From NCBI RefSeq assembly GCF_900046475.1, contig NZ_FCOU01000003.1:1-64000 (forward strand): DNA of 64,000 nt. The letters are read 5' to 3'. Position numbers and translations under genes: made by a program. The DNA is from Collinsella ihumii (lineage in GTDB: Bacteria; Actinomycetota; Coriobacteriia; Coriobacteriales; Coriobacteriaceae). The notes beneath the pieces are model-generated. The model had not been told where the DNA came from, made no database searches, and was given only the letters and a program-made list of their open reading frames with translations. Numbering within the stretch: position 1 is the first letter of the stretch; each line of letters opens with the position of its first letter. Shown piece by piece: positions 43,032-51,342 of this stretch.

Positions 43032-43730
43032 GTGGGCTTCATCACGACCATCAAAGAGGATATCGCGAGCGTCAAGAACAACGATCCCGCCGCGCAAAAC
43101 GGGCTGGTCATCTTCCTGTCATATCCCGGCCTGCACGCCAAGTGGATGCACACGCCTGAGCACTGGCTGTGGACCCACGGCCTGCGCAGCATCGCGCGCA
43201 TCCTGTCGCAGATCACGCGCTTCTTCACGGGCGTGGAGATTCATCCCGCAGCGCAGCTGGGACGGCGCCTGTTCATCGACCACGCCATGGGCGTCGTGAT
43301 CGGCGAGACGACCATCGTGGGCGATGACTGCACGCTCTACCAGGGGGTCACGCTCGGCGGCACCGGCAACGAGAACGGCAAGCGCCATCCCACCCTCGGC
43401 AACAACGTCACCGTGGGCAGTGGCGCGAAGGTGCTCGGCAACATCACCATCGGAGACAACGTGCGCATCGGGGGAAACTCCGTCGTCGTCAAGGACGTAC
43501 CCCCCGACTCGACGGTGGTCGGCGTGCCCGGCCGCGTGGTGCGGCGCAACGGCTGCCGCGTCATGGCGGAGAACTTCGATGCCAAGAAGCATCGCGAAAG
43601 CCTGCCCGACCCGGTTCAGGAGGCGTCGATCATGAACCGCGAGGGCATCGCGGAAAACGCGCGCCGCATCTGCGAGCTCGAGCAGCAGGTAGCCGAACTC
43701 ACCGATCTGGTCCGCAAGCTCACCGCCTAG
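43032..43730 (+). CDS. cysE: Serine O-acetyltransferase
   Basis: 232 residues. Makes O-acetylserine, the precursor of cysteine. Left-handed beta-helix hexapeptide repeats run from about residue 65 (GVEIHPAAQLGRRLFIDHAMGVVIGETT) through TLGNNVTVGSGAKVLGNI, with the VVVKDVPPDSTVVGVPGRVV end. A coiled tail of ~40 residues follows. GTG 43032 has a GGGGAG site. It lacks a neighbouring cysK. Confidence 0.94.
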   Translation: MGFITTIKEDIASVKNNDPAAQNGLVIFLSYPGLHAKWMHTPEHWLWTHGLRSIARILSQITRFFTGVEIHPAAQLGRRLFIDHAMGVVIGETTIVGDDCTLYQGVTLGGTGNENGKRHPTLGNNVTVGSGAKVLGNITIGDNVRIGGNSVVVKDVPPDSTVVGVPGRVVRRNGCRVMAENFDAKKHRESLPDPVQEASIMNREGIAENARRICELEQQVAELTDLVRKLTA

Positions 43731-43790
43731 GAAAGCACCGATCAACCCGTCTGCCCGGAGAGAGGGGCGCGGTTCAAAGGGGTCCCCACC

Positions 43791-43881
43791 CCGCTCATTC
43801 ATGAAAAAGTAGGGACGTCAAACAGCGAATCCTGGGCAAATGCTGAAAAGACCCCCGCTCATTCATGAATAAGCGGGGGTC
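43791..43881. repeat. Repeat unit bounded by CATTCATGAA, copy 2, with a GC hairpin
   Basis: Two CTCATTCATGAA elements enclose AATCCTGGGCAAATGCTG; the right half forms a perfect GACCCCCGCT / AGCGGGGGTC stem (43850-43881). It lies between the convergent cysE and dedA genes and may end both transcripts, though there is no U-tract. Related to 39279-39360. Confidence 0.6.
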
Positions 43882-43917
43882 AAAGGGACGCCGAGCGCAC
43901 GAAGCGGAGCATCCGCC

Positions 43918-44553
43918 CTACTGGTTCTTGTTCTCGCGCAGGTTCGGAATGACGCGCTTGACGATCCAGAACGCCACCACGACAACGATGATGACGATCA
44001 ACACGACCTTGACGATGTCGGAGAAGCCCTCGACCTGGGCGGTCACGGTCTCCCATGCGCCACCGGCAGCGTAGCCCAAGCTGCACAGAACGGTGTTCCA
44101 CACGGCGGAGCCCAGCAGCGTGTACAGCGAGAAGCGCACCATGTTCATCTTGGCGGTGCCCGCCGGAATCGAGATCAGGCTGCGCACCACGGGGATGCAG
44201 CGGCACAGCAACACCGTGATCTGCCCGCGCCGGTCGAACCAGCCGATCGCCTTGGACACGTCATCGGACTTGAAGCCGAGCAGGCGCATGAGCCGGGTGT
44301 CGAAGAACGATTCGAGGCGGTCCTGGGACAGCAGCCGTCCGATTCCATAGAGCACGAACGCGCCCGTCACCGAACCGACCGTCGCGGCGACGATCACCAG
44401 CGGAAGCTCCATGCTCGTCTGGATGACCAGAAAGCCCGACAGGGGCAAGATGAGCTCGCTCGGAATGGGAGGAAAGATGTTCTCCAGGAAGATGAGCCCG
44501 AACACCGCGAGGTATCCGAAGCTGCTGATAAAGGAAAAAAACGCCTCTTGCAT
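43918..44553 (-). CDS. DedA-family membrane protein
   Basis: 211 residues, SNARE-associated/VTT fold. Motifs FLENIFPPIPSE, GSVTGAFVLYGIGR and CRCIPVVRSLISIPAG are characteristic. Members flip or recycle lipid carriers such as undecaprenyl phosphate. ATG 44553 is preferred with AAAGAGG upstream; ATG 44571 would add six residues. Confidence 0.92.
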   Translation of the reverse strand: MQEAFFSFISSFGYLAVFGLIFLENIFPPIPSELILPLSGFLVIQTSMELPLVIVAATVGSVTGAFVLYGIGRLLSQDRLESFFDTRLMRLLGFKSDDVSKAIGWFDRRGQITVLLCRCIPVVRSLISIPAGTAKMNMVRFSLYTLLGSAVWNTVLCSLGYAAGGAWETVTAQVEGFSDIVKVVLIVIIVVVVAFWIVKRVIPNLRENKNQ

Positions 44554-44895
44554 AGGGGCCTCTTTCGTCATGCTGCGCCGTGGAAACCCGGGCGAGCCGG
44601 ATTCGGCTGGAAATACATAGAACCCGGCTGATGGTACTCAAAGCGCCGTCCGCGCGCAGGTCCATCCACCGAAAAGCGAATACCGCCGACAGAAACTACA
44701 GGAAACCACGACGTTGCCGCGGCGCGGATACGTGACGCTGCAAGCCGGCGGGAAAACCGCAGGCGCATGGCAAGGCCCCCTGCCGGAGCCGAGCCGCTTG
44801 GGCACGCAAGCGACTCGACCCCGGCAGGGGGCCTCGAGCAAAGCCTTTGGACGGCGTCCGCCGCGAGCGCGCAGCATGCCCGCGGCGGCAGCGCC
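44554..44895. other. Intergenic region after the EUT operon, with a long hairpin
   Basis: No gene seen. A long imperfect stem at 44773-44834 (AGGCCCCCTGCCGGAGCCGA paired with the mirror GGCAGGGGGCCT) follows eutQ by about 60 bases and has no T-run. It probably marks the 3' end of the EUT transcript. Confidence 0.55.
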
Positions 44896-45333
44896 CTACT
44901 GCCAGTCGGCAGGGAAGACGGTGTACACGTACTTGGCGTGATCGGGCGTCTGGAAGTGGATGTGGCTGCCCTTGGGGATGTAGATGATCTCGCCGGGGGC
45001 GGCGGACACGATGCGGCCGTCGATCTCGATCTCCAGCGTGCCCTCGAGCACGATGTCGTACTCATCGTAGGTGAGCGTCCACTCGAACGAGGCGCCGTCC
45101 TTGAGCTCCATGATGCCGCAGCCCATACGGGGCGCCTCTTCCAGCGTGGTCACGTCGGCGAGCAGCACGTCGGAGCGGCCCTCGAACGGCTCGAGAGCGA
45201 CCTGCGAGGTCTTGATGCCGATGATGCCGCTCGGATCGACGCGCTTGTAGCCCGTATTCGATGCGCACGCCTCGAGCGTCGCGCGGACGACGTTCTCGAC
45301 GAGCGACTGCAAAACGTCCTGGCTCATGTCCAT
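44896..45333 (-). CDS. eutQ: EutQ-like cupin
   Basis: 145 residues, matching only the C-terminal cupin half of enterobacterial EutQ. Cupin motifs are seen in GCGIMELKDGASFEWTLTYDEYDIVLEG and GEIIYIPKGSHIHFQTP. In Salmonella, EutQ has acetate-kinase activity and a role in shell assembly; whether the short form does is unknown. ATG 45333 follows AAAGGTG. It is last in the EUT operon. Confidence 0.88.
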   Translation of the reverse strand: MDMSQDVLQSLVENVVRATLEACASNTGYKRVDPSGIIGIKTSQVALEPFEGRSDVLLADVTTLEEAPRMGCGIMELKDGASFEWTLTYDEYDIVLEGTLEIEIDGRIVSAAPGEIIYIPKGSHIHFQTPDHAKYVYTVFPADWQ

Positions 45334-45450
45334 GGAAATCACCTTTCTATCCTGTTGGCCCGCGCCGCCGCGGGGACTTCGCGCCATGCTGGCGGCATCC
45401 GCGAGCCGGCTGATCTAAGGGAGGCCGATCGAGCGCCTTCGCGCCGAATA

Positions 45451-45565
45451 ACGCCGCATCTGCTGTGGGGAACGGGTGCGTTTGGCATGCCAAAGCACGT
45501 CGCACAGAGACACCTCATACCGGTGGCACGCCAAGCGTACCCGTCTCCCACAGCAGATGCGGCGC
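45451..45565. repeat. Long inverted repeat between eutG and eutQ
   Basis: Two ~40-base arms starting GCCGCATCTGCTGTGGG (about 45451) and ending CCCACAGCAGATGCGGC (about 45547-45563) pair imperfectly for most of their length, extending through ACGGGT-type and TTGGC sequence. As RNA it would be a strong hairpin before eutQ. Confidence 0.65.
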
Positions 45566-45579
45566 CCGACCGCGACGGG

Positions 45580-46689
45580 CTAGCAGATGGAGCGGTACAG
45601 CTCCGCGATCTGCTCGGGGGTGGCCGTCACCGGGTTGGTGGGCATGCAGCGGTCCTTCTGCGCGTTGGCGACCATGACGTCGATCTTCTCGCGAGCGAGC
45701 GCGCGGCGCTCCTCGTCCTCGATGACCGGCGCGACATGCACGGCGCGCATGAGCTGCTCGATCTTGCGAACGAGCCCCTCGACCGCCACGACGTCGGTAT
45801 GGCAGCAGCATCCCACGCGCGCGGCGATGCGGGCATAGCGGGCGCACACCGCGGGATCCTTCGCGTTGAAGCGGATGATATGCGGCAGCAGCAGCGCGTT
45901 GCAGCGGCCGTGCGGCAGGTGGACCTGGGCGCCCAGCGCGTGCGCCATGGCATGGCACAGGCCGAGGCCGGCGTTGTTGAAGGCCACGCCCGCCATGCAC
46001 GAGGCGTTGTGCATGCGCTCGCGCGCCACGATATCGCCCCCGTGCTCCACGACGTGCTCCAGGCACTCGAACACCACCGCGGCGGCCTTCTCGGCGAGCG
46101 CGTCGGACATATCGGTCGCGTCGGTCGCGACGTAGGCCTCGAGCGCATGGGTCAGCACGTCAAGTCCGGTATCCGCCGTCACCACGGGCGGCACGGTGCG
46201 CGTGAGCTCGGGATCCAGGATCGCATGATCGGGAAGCAGCTCGTCGGAGACGATCGGGTACTTGACGCCCGCCTCGGGATCGGAGATGACCGAGAAGCTC
46301 GTTACCTCGGAGCCGGTGCCGCTGGTGGTGGGCACGGCCACGAACAGCGGGCGGTCGACCTTCGCCGTGCGCGTGTAGATGTAGCTCGCCGCCTTGGCGG
46401 TATCGATGGCCGAACCGCCGCCGAGCGCGACTACGCAGGTGGGGCGCACCTCCATGAACAGCGACACGCAGGCGCTCACCACGTCGACCGTGGGATCGGG
46501 CACCACGCGGTCGAACAGCTCCCAGGCACAACCGATCTTATCCAGGCGGTCGGTCACCTGATGCGATGCGCCGGACTTGGCCATGAACGGGTCGCACACG
46601 ACCGCTGCGCGGTCGCACGACAGCTCGAGCAGCTTGTCCAGCGCGCCCGCACCGCTTGCGATCTGCGCCCCCAAAACGAACGTGTCCAT
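45580..46689 (-). CDS. eutG: EutG-like iron alcohol dehydrogenase
   Basis: 369 residues. Reduces acetaldehyde to ethanol and regenerates NAD+ within the compartment. NAD motif ALGGGSAIDTAKA, PTTSGTGSEVTSFSVI, iron ligands in DVLTHALEAY and HAMAHALGA...HGRCNALLLP. Three bases after eutP, before eutQ. Confidence 0.9.
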   Translation of the reverse strand: MDTFVLGAQIASGAGALDKLLELSCDRAAVVCDPFMAKSGASHQVTDRLDKIGCAWELFDRVVPDPTVDVVSACVSLFMEVRPTCVVALGGGSAIDTAKAASYIYTRTAKVDRPLFVAVPTTSGTGSEVTSFSVISDPEAGVKYPIVSDELLPDHAILDPELTRTVPPVVTADTGLDVLTHALEAYVATDATDMSDALAEKAAAVVFECLEHVVEHGGDIVARERMHNASCMAGVAFNNAGLGLCHAMAHALGAQVHLPHGRCNALLLPHIIRFNAKDPAVCARYARIAARVGCCCHTDVVAVEGLVRKIEQLMRAVHVAPVIEDEERRALAREKIDVMVANAQKDRCMPTNPVTATPEQIAELYRSIC

Positions 46690-46692
46690 CGT

Positions 46693-47133
46693 CTACTCCT
46701 CCGAAAGACCGATATACGCCTTGACGTCGTCGACGCCGCGGCGATCTTTGTTGCTGATATAGAAGATCCGGTCGCATCCGGCCAGCTCGAGCTTCTCGCG
46801 CGCCTGCTCGATGGCCTCGTCGCTCTCCGCGATATCGACCTTGCTCACCAGGCCCACGGTCGGCTTGCCGAACATCGTGGCGAAGCCCGGGGCGAACATG
46901 CACGTGTCGTCCGTGCAGTCCTGCACGAGCACGATGACCTCGGCGTCGGCGCCGCTCGTGATGAGGGCGCGGTACAAGGCGCGGTTCTCGACGAACTCGC
47001 CCGGCGTGTCGATCGCGTTGTTGACGATGTTCACGGCCTGAGTCTTTTTGTAAACGAGGTCCTCGCCCTGCATCGCCTGGGTGAAACTCGTCTTGCCTGC
47101 GCCGGTCTTGCCGACGAGCATGATGGTCTTCAC
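46693..47133 (-). CDS. eutP: EutP/PduV-like small GTPase-type protein
   Basis: 146 residues. P-loop GKTGAGKTS (residues 8-16), DTPGEFVENR and SKVDIAESD. EutP has been reported as an acetate kinase; PduV links compartments to filaments. Directly upstream of eutG. Confidence 0.93.
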   Translation of the reverse strand: MKTIMLVGKTGAGKTSFTQAMQGEDLVYKKTQAVNIVNNAIDTPGEFVENRALYRALITSGADAEVIVLVQDCTDDTCMFAPGFATMFGKPTVGLVSKVDIAESDEAIEQAREKLELAGCDRIFYISNKDRRGVDDVKAYIGLSEE

Positions 47134-47151
47134 GATCGACCCTCCCTATCT

Positions 47152-47502
47152 TTACGAACGCGTGATCGGAGCCGAAGAGAACCGCAGCGTGTCGCACAGC
47201 ATGTGGATGACGGCCTCGAGCGCCGCCTGTACGCTCTCGACGTCGCCGGTGATGACGACCGAGCCGCTGAAGCGGTCCACGAAGGCAAGCTCGACGCCGG
47301 ACGCCTTGCTGGCGACGTCGCCGGCGATGATGGCGGCCTCGGACGGGGTGATGGTCAGAATGCCGATGGCGCCCTGGATGCCTCCGACGATGCCGAGCTT
47401 CTTGGCGAGGTCGGCCACGGGGTTGGCGATCACGTGCGCAAGCGTGACCTGCTTGCCCGGGACGAACTCTTGAATGATGCGCTGCTTGTCTTCCATGTGC
47501 AT
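47152..47502 (-). CDS. eutS: EutS-like microcompartment shell protein (bent BMC hexamer)
   Basis: 116 residues, close to EutS/PduU length. [22 protein letters not shown] is the N-terminal extension typical of EutS, then a permuted BMC fold ([44 protein letters not shown]). ATG 47502 or 47496; the weak AGGA site fits 47502. Confidence 0.9.
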   Translation of the reverse strand: MHMEDKQRIIQEFVPGKQVTLAHVIANPVADLAKKLGIVGGIQGAIGILTITPSEAAIIAGDVASKASGVELAFVDRFSGSVVITGDVESVQAALEAVIHMLCDTLRFSSAPITRS

Positions 47503-47543
47503 ATCCGATCTATCCTGCTCGCGGGCGCGCCCGCGCATCTTGG

Positions 47544-47893
47544 TTACAAGCTTTGGAACAGCGCCTCGTCGGGCCGCGGGATCACCACGGCGTCGATAAG
47601 GCGCGAGGCGTCTGCGGCGACGGCCGACGCCGCCTCGACGGAGGCGGACACCGCCGCCACGTCGCCGGTGAGCACGAGGTAGCCCTTGCCGCCGATGCCG
47701 CCGCCCAGACGCAGGCGAACGAGCTCGACGTCGGCGGCCTTGACCGCCGTGTCCGCAGCGTGCACGCACGTCTCGACGGCGCTGCACTCGACGATGCCCG
47801 CCGCGTTGACCTCGGTCGTAAAGCGCGTGCCGCGAATGGCGCGCGCGACGCGCTCGTCAAGGCGCGCGAGCACGCAGGTGCCCGCGCACGCCG
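47544..47893 (-). pseudogene. pduT: PduT-like tandem-BMC shell protein, 5' end missing through an assembly chimera
   Basis: Only the C-terminal BMC domain and a few linker residues remain. From [20 protein letters not shown] through [15 protein letters not shown] to [10 protein letters not shown] it matches the second domain of PduT, a trimeric shell protein with an Fe-S site at the pore. The first BMC domain and start codon have been lost at the junction at about 47894. What lies just upstream is eutB-like sequence and adapter, not gene sequence. The real gene is probably intact in the organism. Confidence 0.8.
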
Positions 47894-47934
47894 TCGGAGT
47901 CGGTCTCGGCCGCCAAGCCGGCCAGTACGTCGCC
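47894..47934 (-). other. 41-bp misplaced eutB-like fragment next to the adapter
   Basis: These bases match eutB at 54146-54186 with two differences, both at third codon positions (Val GTA/GTG and Leu CTG/CTT), so the encoded GDVLAGLAAETDS is unchanged. It is out of frame with pduT. It must come from a eutB allele of another strain or copy and marks a chimeric join. Confidence 0.85.
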
Positions 47935-47971
47935 TGTCTCTTATACACATCTAGATGGGTATAAGAGACAG
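47934..47971. other. Two head-to-head Nextera transposon mosaic ends (assembly artefact)
   Basis: CTGTCTCTTATACACATCT (47934-47952) is the exact 19-base mosaic end; AGATGGGTATAAGAGACAG (47953-47971) is its reverse complement with one mismatch (G for T at 47958). Reading the minus strand gives the peptide SYTHLDVYKRQ, a known library-adapter translation. These bases are not part of the genome. Confidence 0.98.
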
Positions 47972-48560
47972 GGTGCATGGCGAGCGCCGAGGTGTCGGTC
48001 GCGCGCACGAGCACGTGGTCGAACGTCAGCGGGCGCTCGGTGTCCATGCGGACCGAGACGACCTCGCCGTCGTGGACGCCCAGGCGCTGCGCGTCAGCGG
48101 GCGTCATGTGGATGTGATTCTGGGCGACCATCACCGACTCGTCGGCGCGCACCATGGCGTCGCCGGCCTGGATGAACACGCCCGGACAGCCCGCCAGGTC
48201 GCCCGACAGGCGCAGGGGCGCCTTGACGCCGAGCGTGCGGGCGTCGGTCGCGGAGAGCTCAACCTGGGTGCGGGAACGCACCGGGCCCAGCACGGCCACG
48301 TTCTTGAACGTGCCCTTGGGGCCGATGACGGTCACGCGCTCTTCGCAGAGGAACTGCCCCGGCTGCGACAGGTCGCGCTTGGGCGTCAGCGTGTAGCCCG
48401 GGCCGAACAGGGCCTCGACGTGCTCCTGCGACAGGTGCACGTGCTTGGCCGAGATCTCGACCGGGATGCGGTCGCCGGCCGCGGCCGCAGGCGTGGGCGA
48501 GGCGGCAAGCATGCCGTTCACCACGCCGGCGACGATGCGGTAGAGTTCTTGCTCGTTCAT
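47972..48560 (-). pseudogene. pduL: PduL-type phosphotransacylase, 3' end missing through an assembly chimera
   Basis: About 196 residues remain: a short N-terminal helix (NEQELYRIVAGVVNGMLAA, a probable encapsulation peptide), then two PTAC domains. Zinc-ligand motifs ISAKHVHLSQEHVEALFG and QNHIHMTPADAQRLGV are intact. PduL converts acetyl-CoA to acetyl phosphate; here it replaces EutD. The last ~20 residues, after SALAMH, are lost at the mosaic end. Its ATG is three bases after the eutT stop, so coupling is likely. Confidence 0.85.
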
Positions 48561-48563
48561 GAC

Positions 48564-49361
48564 TCAGCTTTCCTTCGCGGTCCGCTCGGCGATGACGCCG
48601 AGCATCATGATGTAGAACGTGCTGCTCAGACGGTTGAGGGCGCGCACGAGGTCCGTGCGCTCCGAAGAACCGTCGGGTCGCTCGAACGCGGCCACGCACG
48701 CGAGCTCGACCTCGCGCGTCTCGGTGCGCAGCTTGTTGAGGCCCAGGGCGAGAGCCCCCATGTGCACGTCGGGCATGAGGTGACCGACACCCAAGTACTT
48801 CTTGGGGTTGTGCGACACGCGCCGCTGCGCGGCCTCGTCCATGCCCAGAAGCTCCGTGTCCTCGAGCGGCTTTTCGGCCACCTCGGCACCGAGGATCTTC
48901 CGGGCGAAGTCCAAGGTCTGCTGCAGGGCGTCCACGAGCTTCCCGTTGCCCTCCTCCAGCGCGTGCAGCTGCAGGTTCAGGATGTCGGCCTCAAGGTCGT
49001 CCAACCTGCCGCGAAGCGCGATGCGGGGGTGGGTCTTGGGCACGAGCACGTTGGCGTGAAGATGCGTCATGTGCTCGGGCTTCTCGGAAAGCCTGCGGCC
49101 GTCCAGGGTCACGAAGCGACCCTGGGCCATCTCCTTGGCAGGACGGATGGCGTCGTTTTCCGGCAGCGCGCCGCCGACCGGACGGGTGGTGCCCGTCGAT
49201 GCCGGCGGAACTCCGTCGACGATGAGGCGGATGCCGTTCTCGCGGATGTAGCTGCGCGCCTGATCGGTCACGTATGCGTCACGGGAGACGTGAATCTCGG
49301 TTTCGCCGCGCCTGAGGAACAGTTGGCGCACCGTATCCTCCTGTATGACTTCCCTGACCAT
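48564..49361 (-). CDS. eutT: EutT-like cobalamin adenosyltransferase
   Basis: 265 residues. Makes the adenosylcobalamin needed by EutBC. N-terminal strand-rich region followed by an adenosyltransferase helix bundle (THPRIALRGRLDDLEADILNLQ). The Cys-rich metal motif HX11CCX2C of Salmonella EutT is absent; only one Cys is present, as in metal-independent-type EutT of Firmicutes. Start ATG 49361. Confidence 0.88.
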   Translation of the reverse strand: MVREVIQEDTVRQLFLRRGETEIHVSRDAYVTDQARSYIRENGIRLIVDGVPPASTGTTRPVGGALPENDAIRPAKEMAQGRFVTLDGRRLSEKPEHMTHLHANVLVPKTHPRIALRGRLDDLEADILNLQLHALEEGNGKLVDALQQTLDFARKILGAEVAEKPLEDTELLGMDEAAQRRVSHNPKKYLGVGHLMPDVHMGALALGLNKLRTETREVELACVAAFERPDGSSERTDLVRALNRLSSTFYIMMLGVIAERTAKES

Positions 49362-49395
49362 TTCCCGCCTCGCTTACCTGATAGCGACCGCTCGC

Positions 49396-49677
49396 CTAGC
49401 CGACGTGCGGAAGGATGCCCTCGACCTCGGTGTGGGGGCGCGGGATGACGTGCACGGAGACGAGCTCGCCGACCTTGGTGGCGGCAGCGGCGCCCGCGTC
49501 GGTGGCGGCCTTGACGGCCCCCACGTCGCCGCGGACCATGACGGTCACCAGACCGCCGCCCACGTGCTCCTTGCCGACCAGCGTGACGTTGGCCGCCTTG
49601 ACCATCGCGTCCGCGGCCTCGATGGAGCCCACGAGGCCCTTCGTCTCGACCATGCCCAGTGCCTGCATGTTAGCCAT
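49396..49677 (-). CDS. eutM: EutM-like BMC shell hexamer
   Basis: 93 residues, canonical Pf00936 fold: [51 protein letters not shown]. It is the main facet protein of the compartment. Confidence 0.96.
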   Translation of the reverse strand: MANMQALGMVETKGLVGSIEAADAMVKAANVTLVGKEHVGGGLVTVMVRGDVGAVKAATDAGAAAATKVGELVSVHVIPRPHTEVEGILPHVG

Positions 49678-49796
49678 TGTTCTACCTCCTGTTTCTAACC
49701 CGTCGGCCTACCCGGCGGGATGAGAACCGAATGTGCGTGCGCCCCGGTTTCGGGCGCTTGCCCGGGCGCCCGTCAGGCGCCCGGATGCGCGATGCG

Positions 49797-51290
49797 CTAG
49801 TTGGCCTTCAGAACGGCGGCCAGAACCTCGCGGGTGATCCGCTCGACGTCCGCGGTGGACACCGTGGAGCAGGTGGCTGCGCAGGAGGCGCCGGCCGCGG
49901 GAGCGCAGGGCTGCCCGACCTCGGCGCGCAGCTGCTCGAGCTCCTTCAAGCCCCAGGCCACGCGGCGGATGTTGTAGAGATTCCTCGGCGAGATGTTGTC
50001 GGAGGTGGCGGAGCCGCCCACCGCGCCGCAGCCGAGGGTGAGGGCCGGAGCCAGGCCGGTGCTCGCGCCGACGCCGCCCAGCGAACCGGGGGTGTTGACG
50101 AGCAGGCGGCTGACCGGCTTCTTGAGCGCGAACTCGCGGATGACGTCCTCGTTCTGGGAGTGGATCGTCATGGTGTGGCCGGCGCCCTCGTTCTGGAGGA
50201 TCTCGATGCTCTTCTTGCACGCGCCCTCCCAGTCCTTCTCGACGAAGAACGCGAGGATCGGGCAGAGCTTCTCGCGGGAGTACGGATGGGTCTTGCCCAC
50301 CTCGGTCTGCTCGGAGACGAGCACGCGGGTGCCCTCGGGGATGGTGATGCCCGCCATGCGCGCGATGACCTGGGCGCTCTTGCCCACGATCGCCGGGTTC
50401 ATGGTGTTGTTGGCGCGCATGATGAACTTCTCGACGCGCTTGGACTGCTCCTCGTCCATGAAGTAACCGCCCTGGCGCTTCACCTCGGCGCGGACCTTGT
50501 CGGCGATGCACTCCTCGGTCACGATGGACTGCTCGGACGCGCAGATCGTGCCGTTATCGAAGGTCTTGGAGTCCATGATGCGCTTGACGGCCAGCGGGAT
50601 GTCGGCGGAGCGCTCGATGAACGAGGGACCGTTGCCCGGGCCCACGCCCAGCGCGGGGTTGCCCGAGCTGTACGCGGCGTGCACCATGGCCGAGCCGCCG
50701 GTGGCCAGGATGATGCCCGTGTCCTTGTTGGACATGAGCTCGTTGGTGGCCTGCATGGTCGTGGTCTCGATGACCCCGATGAGGCCTGCGGGCGCGCCGG
50801 CCTTCGCGGCGGCCTCCTGCACGATGCGCACCGCGGCGGTCGTGCACTTCTTGGCGCCCGGATGGGGGCTCACGATGATGGCGTTGCCCGCCTTGAGCGA
50901 GATGAGCGACTTGTACATCACCGTGGAGGTGGGGTTCGTCGACGGGATGATCGCGGCGACGATGCCCATGGGAACGGCGATCTCGAGGATCTTGTTCTCG
51001 CGGTCCTCGTTGATGACGCCGATCGTCTTCATGTCCTTGATGTACTCGTAGGTGATCTTGGAACCGAGGAGGTTCTTGACCACCTTGTCCTGCCAGATGC
51101 CGAAGCCGGTCTCCTCGACGGCCATCTTGGCCAGAGGCTCGGCCGCGTCGACACAGGCGTCGCAGATGACCTTCAGCAGCGCGTCAACACGCTCCTGGCT
51201 CCAGGTAGCGAACTCCTCCTGCGCCTTCTTCGCGGCGCGGATCAGGTCGCGGACCTCCTGGATGGACTGCAGATCGCGATCGAGTGCCAT
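49797..51290 (-). CDS. eutE: Coenzyme-A-acylating acetaldehyde dehydrogenase with C-terminal targeting helix
   Basis: 497 residues. Converts acetaldehyde and CoA to acetyl-CoA. Catalytic Cys250 in GTICASEQSIV; NAD motif GGSAMVHAAYSSGNPALGVGPG. After the catalytic domain come an Ala/Cys-rich linker (five Cys) and an amphipathic helix (about 478-497, ADVERITREVLAAVLKAN), the pattern of an encapsulation peptide. Many EutE put this helix at the N-terminus, where a helix is also seen here. Confidence 0.94.
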   Translation of the reverse strand: MALDRDLQSIQEVRDLIRAAKKAQEEFATWSQERVDALLKVICDACVDAAEPLAKMAVEETGFGIWQDKVVKNLLGSKITYEYIKDMKTIGVINEDRENKILEIAVPMGIVAAIIPSTNPTSTVMYKSLISLKAGNAIIVSPHPGAKKCTTAAVRIVQEAAAKAGAPAGLIGVIETTTMQATNELMSNKDTGIILATGGSAMVHAAYSSGNPALGVGPGNGPSFIERSADIPLAVKRIMDSKTFDNGTICASEQSIVTEECIADKVRAEVKRQGGYFMDEEQSKRVEKFIMRANNTMNPAIVGKSAQVIARMAGITIPEGTRVLVSEQTEVGKTHPYSREKLCPILAFFVEKDWEGACKKSIEILQNEGAGHTMTIHSQNEDVIREFALKKPVSRLLVNTPGSLGGVGASTGLAPALTLGCGAVGGSATSDNISPRNLYNIRRVAWGLKELEQLRAEVGQPCAPAAGASCAATCSTVSTADVERITREVLAAVLKAN

Positions 51291-51342
51291 GTCGTGTGTC
51301 AGCTCCTTTCAACAAATGGGTGGGTGCCCGTGCGCGGTGCTC

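Noticed and set aside
44767-47682. 971-codon rightward frame over eutQ-eutG-eutP-eutS
   Set aside because: Antisense shadow of recognisable eut genes.
47544-48560. A single 338-residue PduL-BMC fusion protein
   Set aside because: Its centre translates the Nextera mosaic ends; it is an artefact joining two truncated genes.
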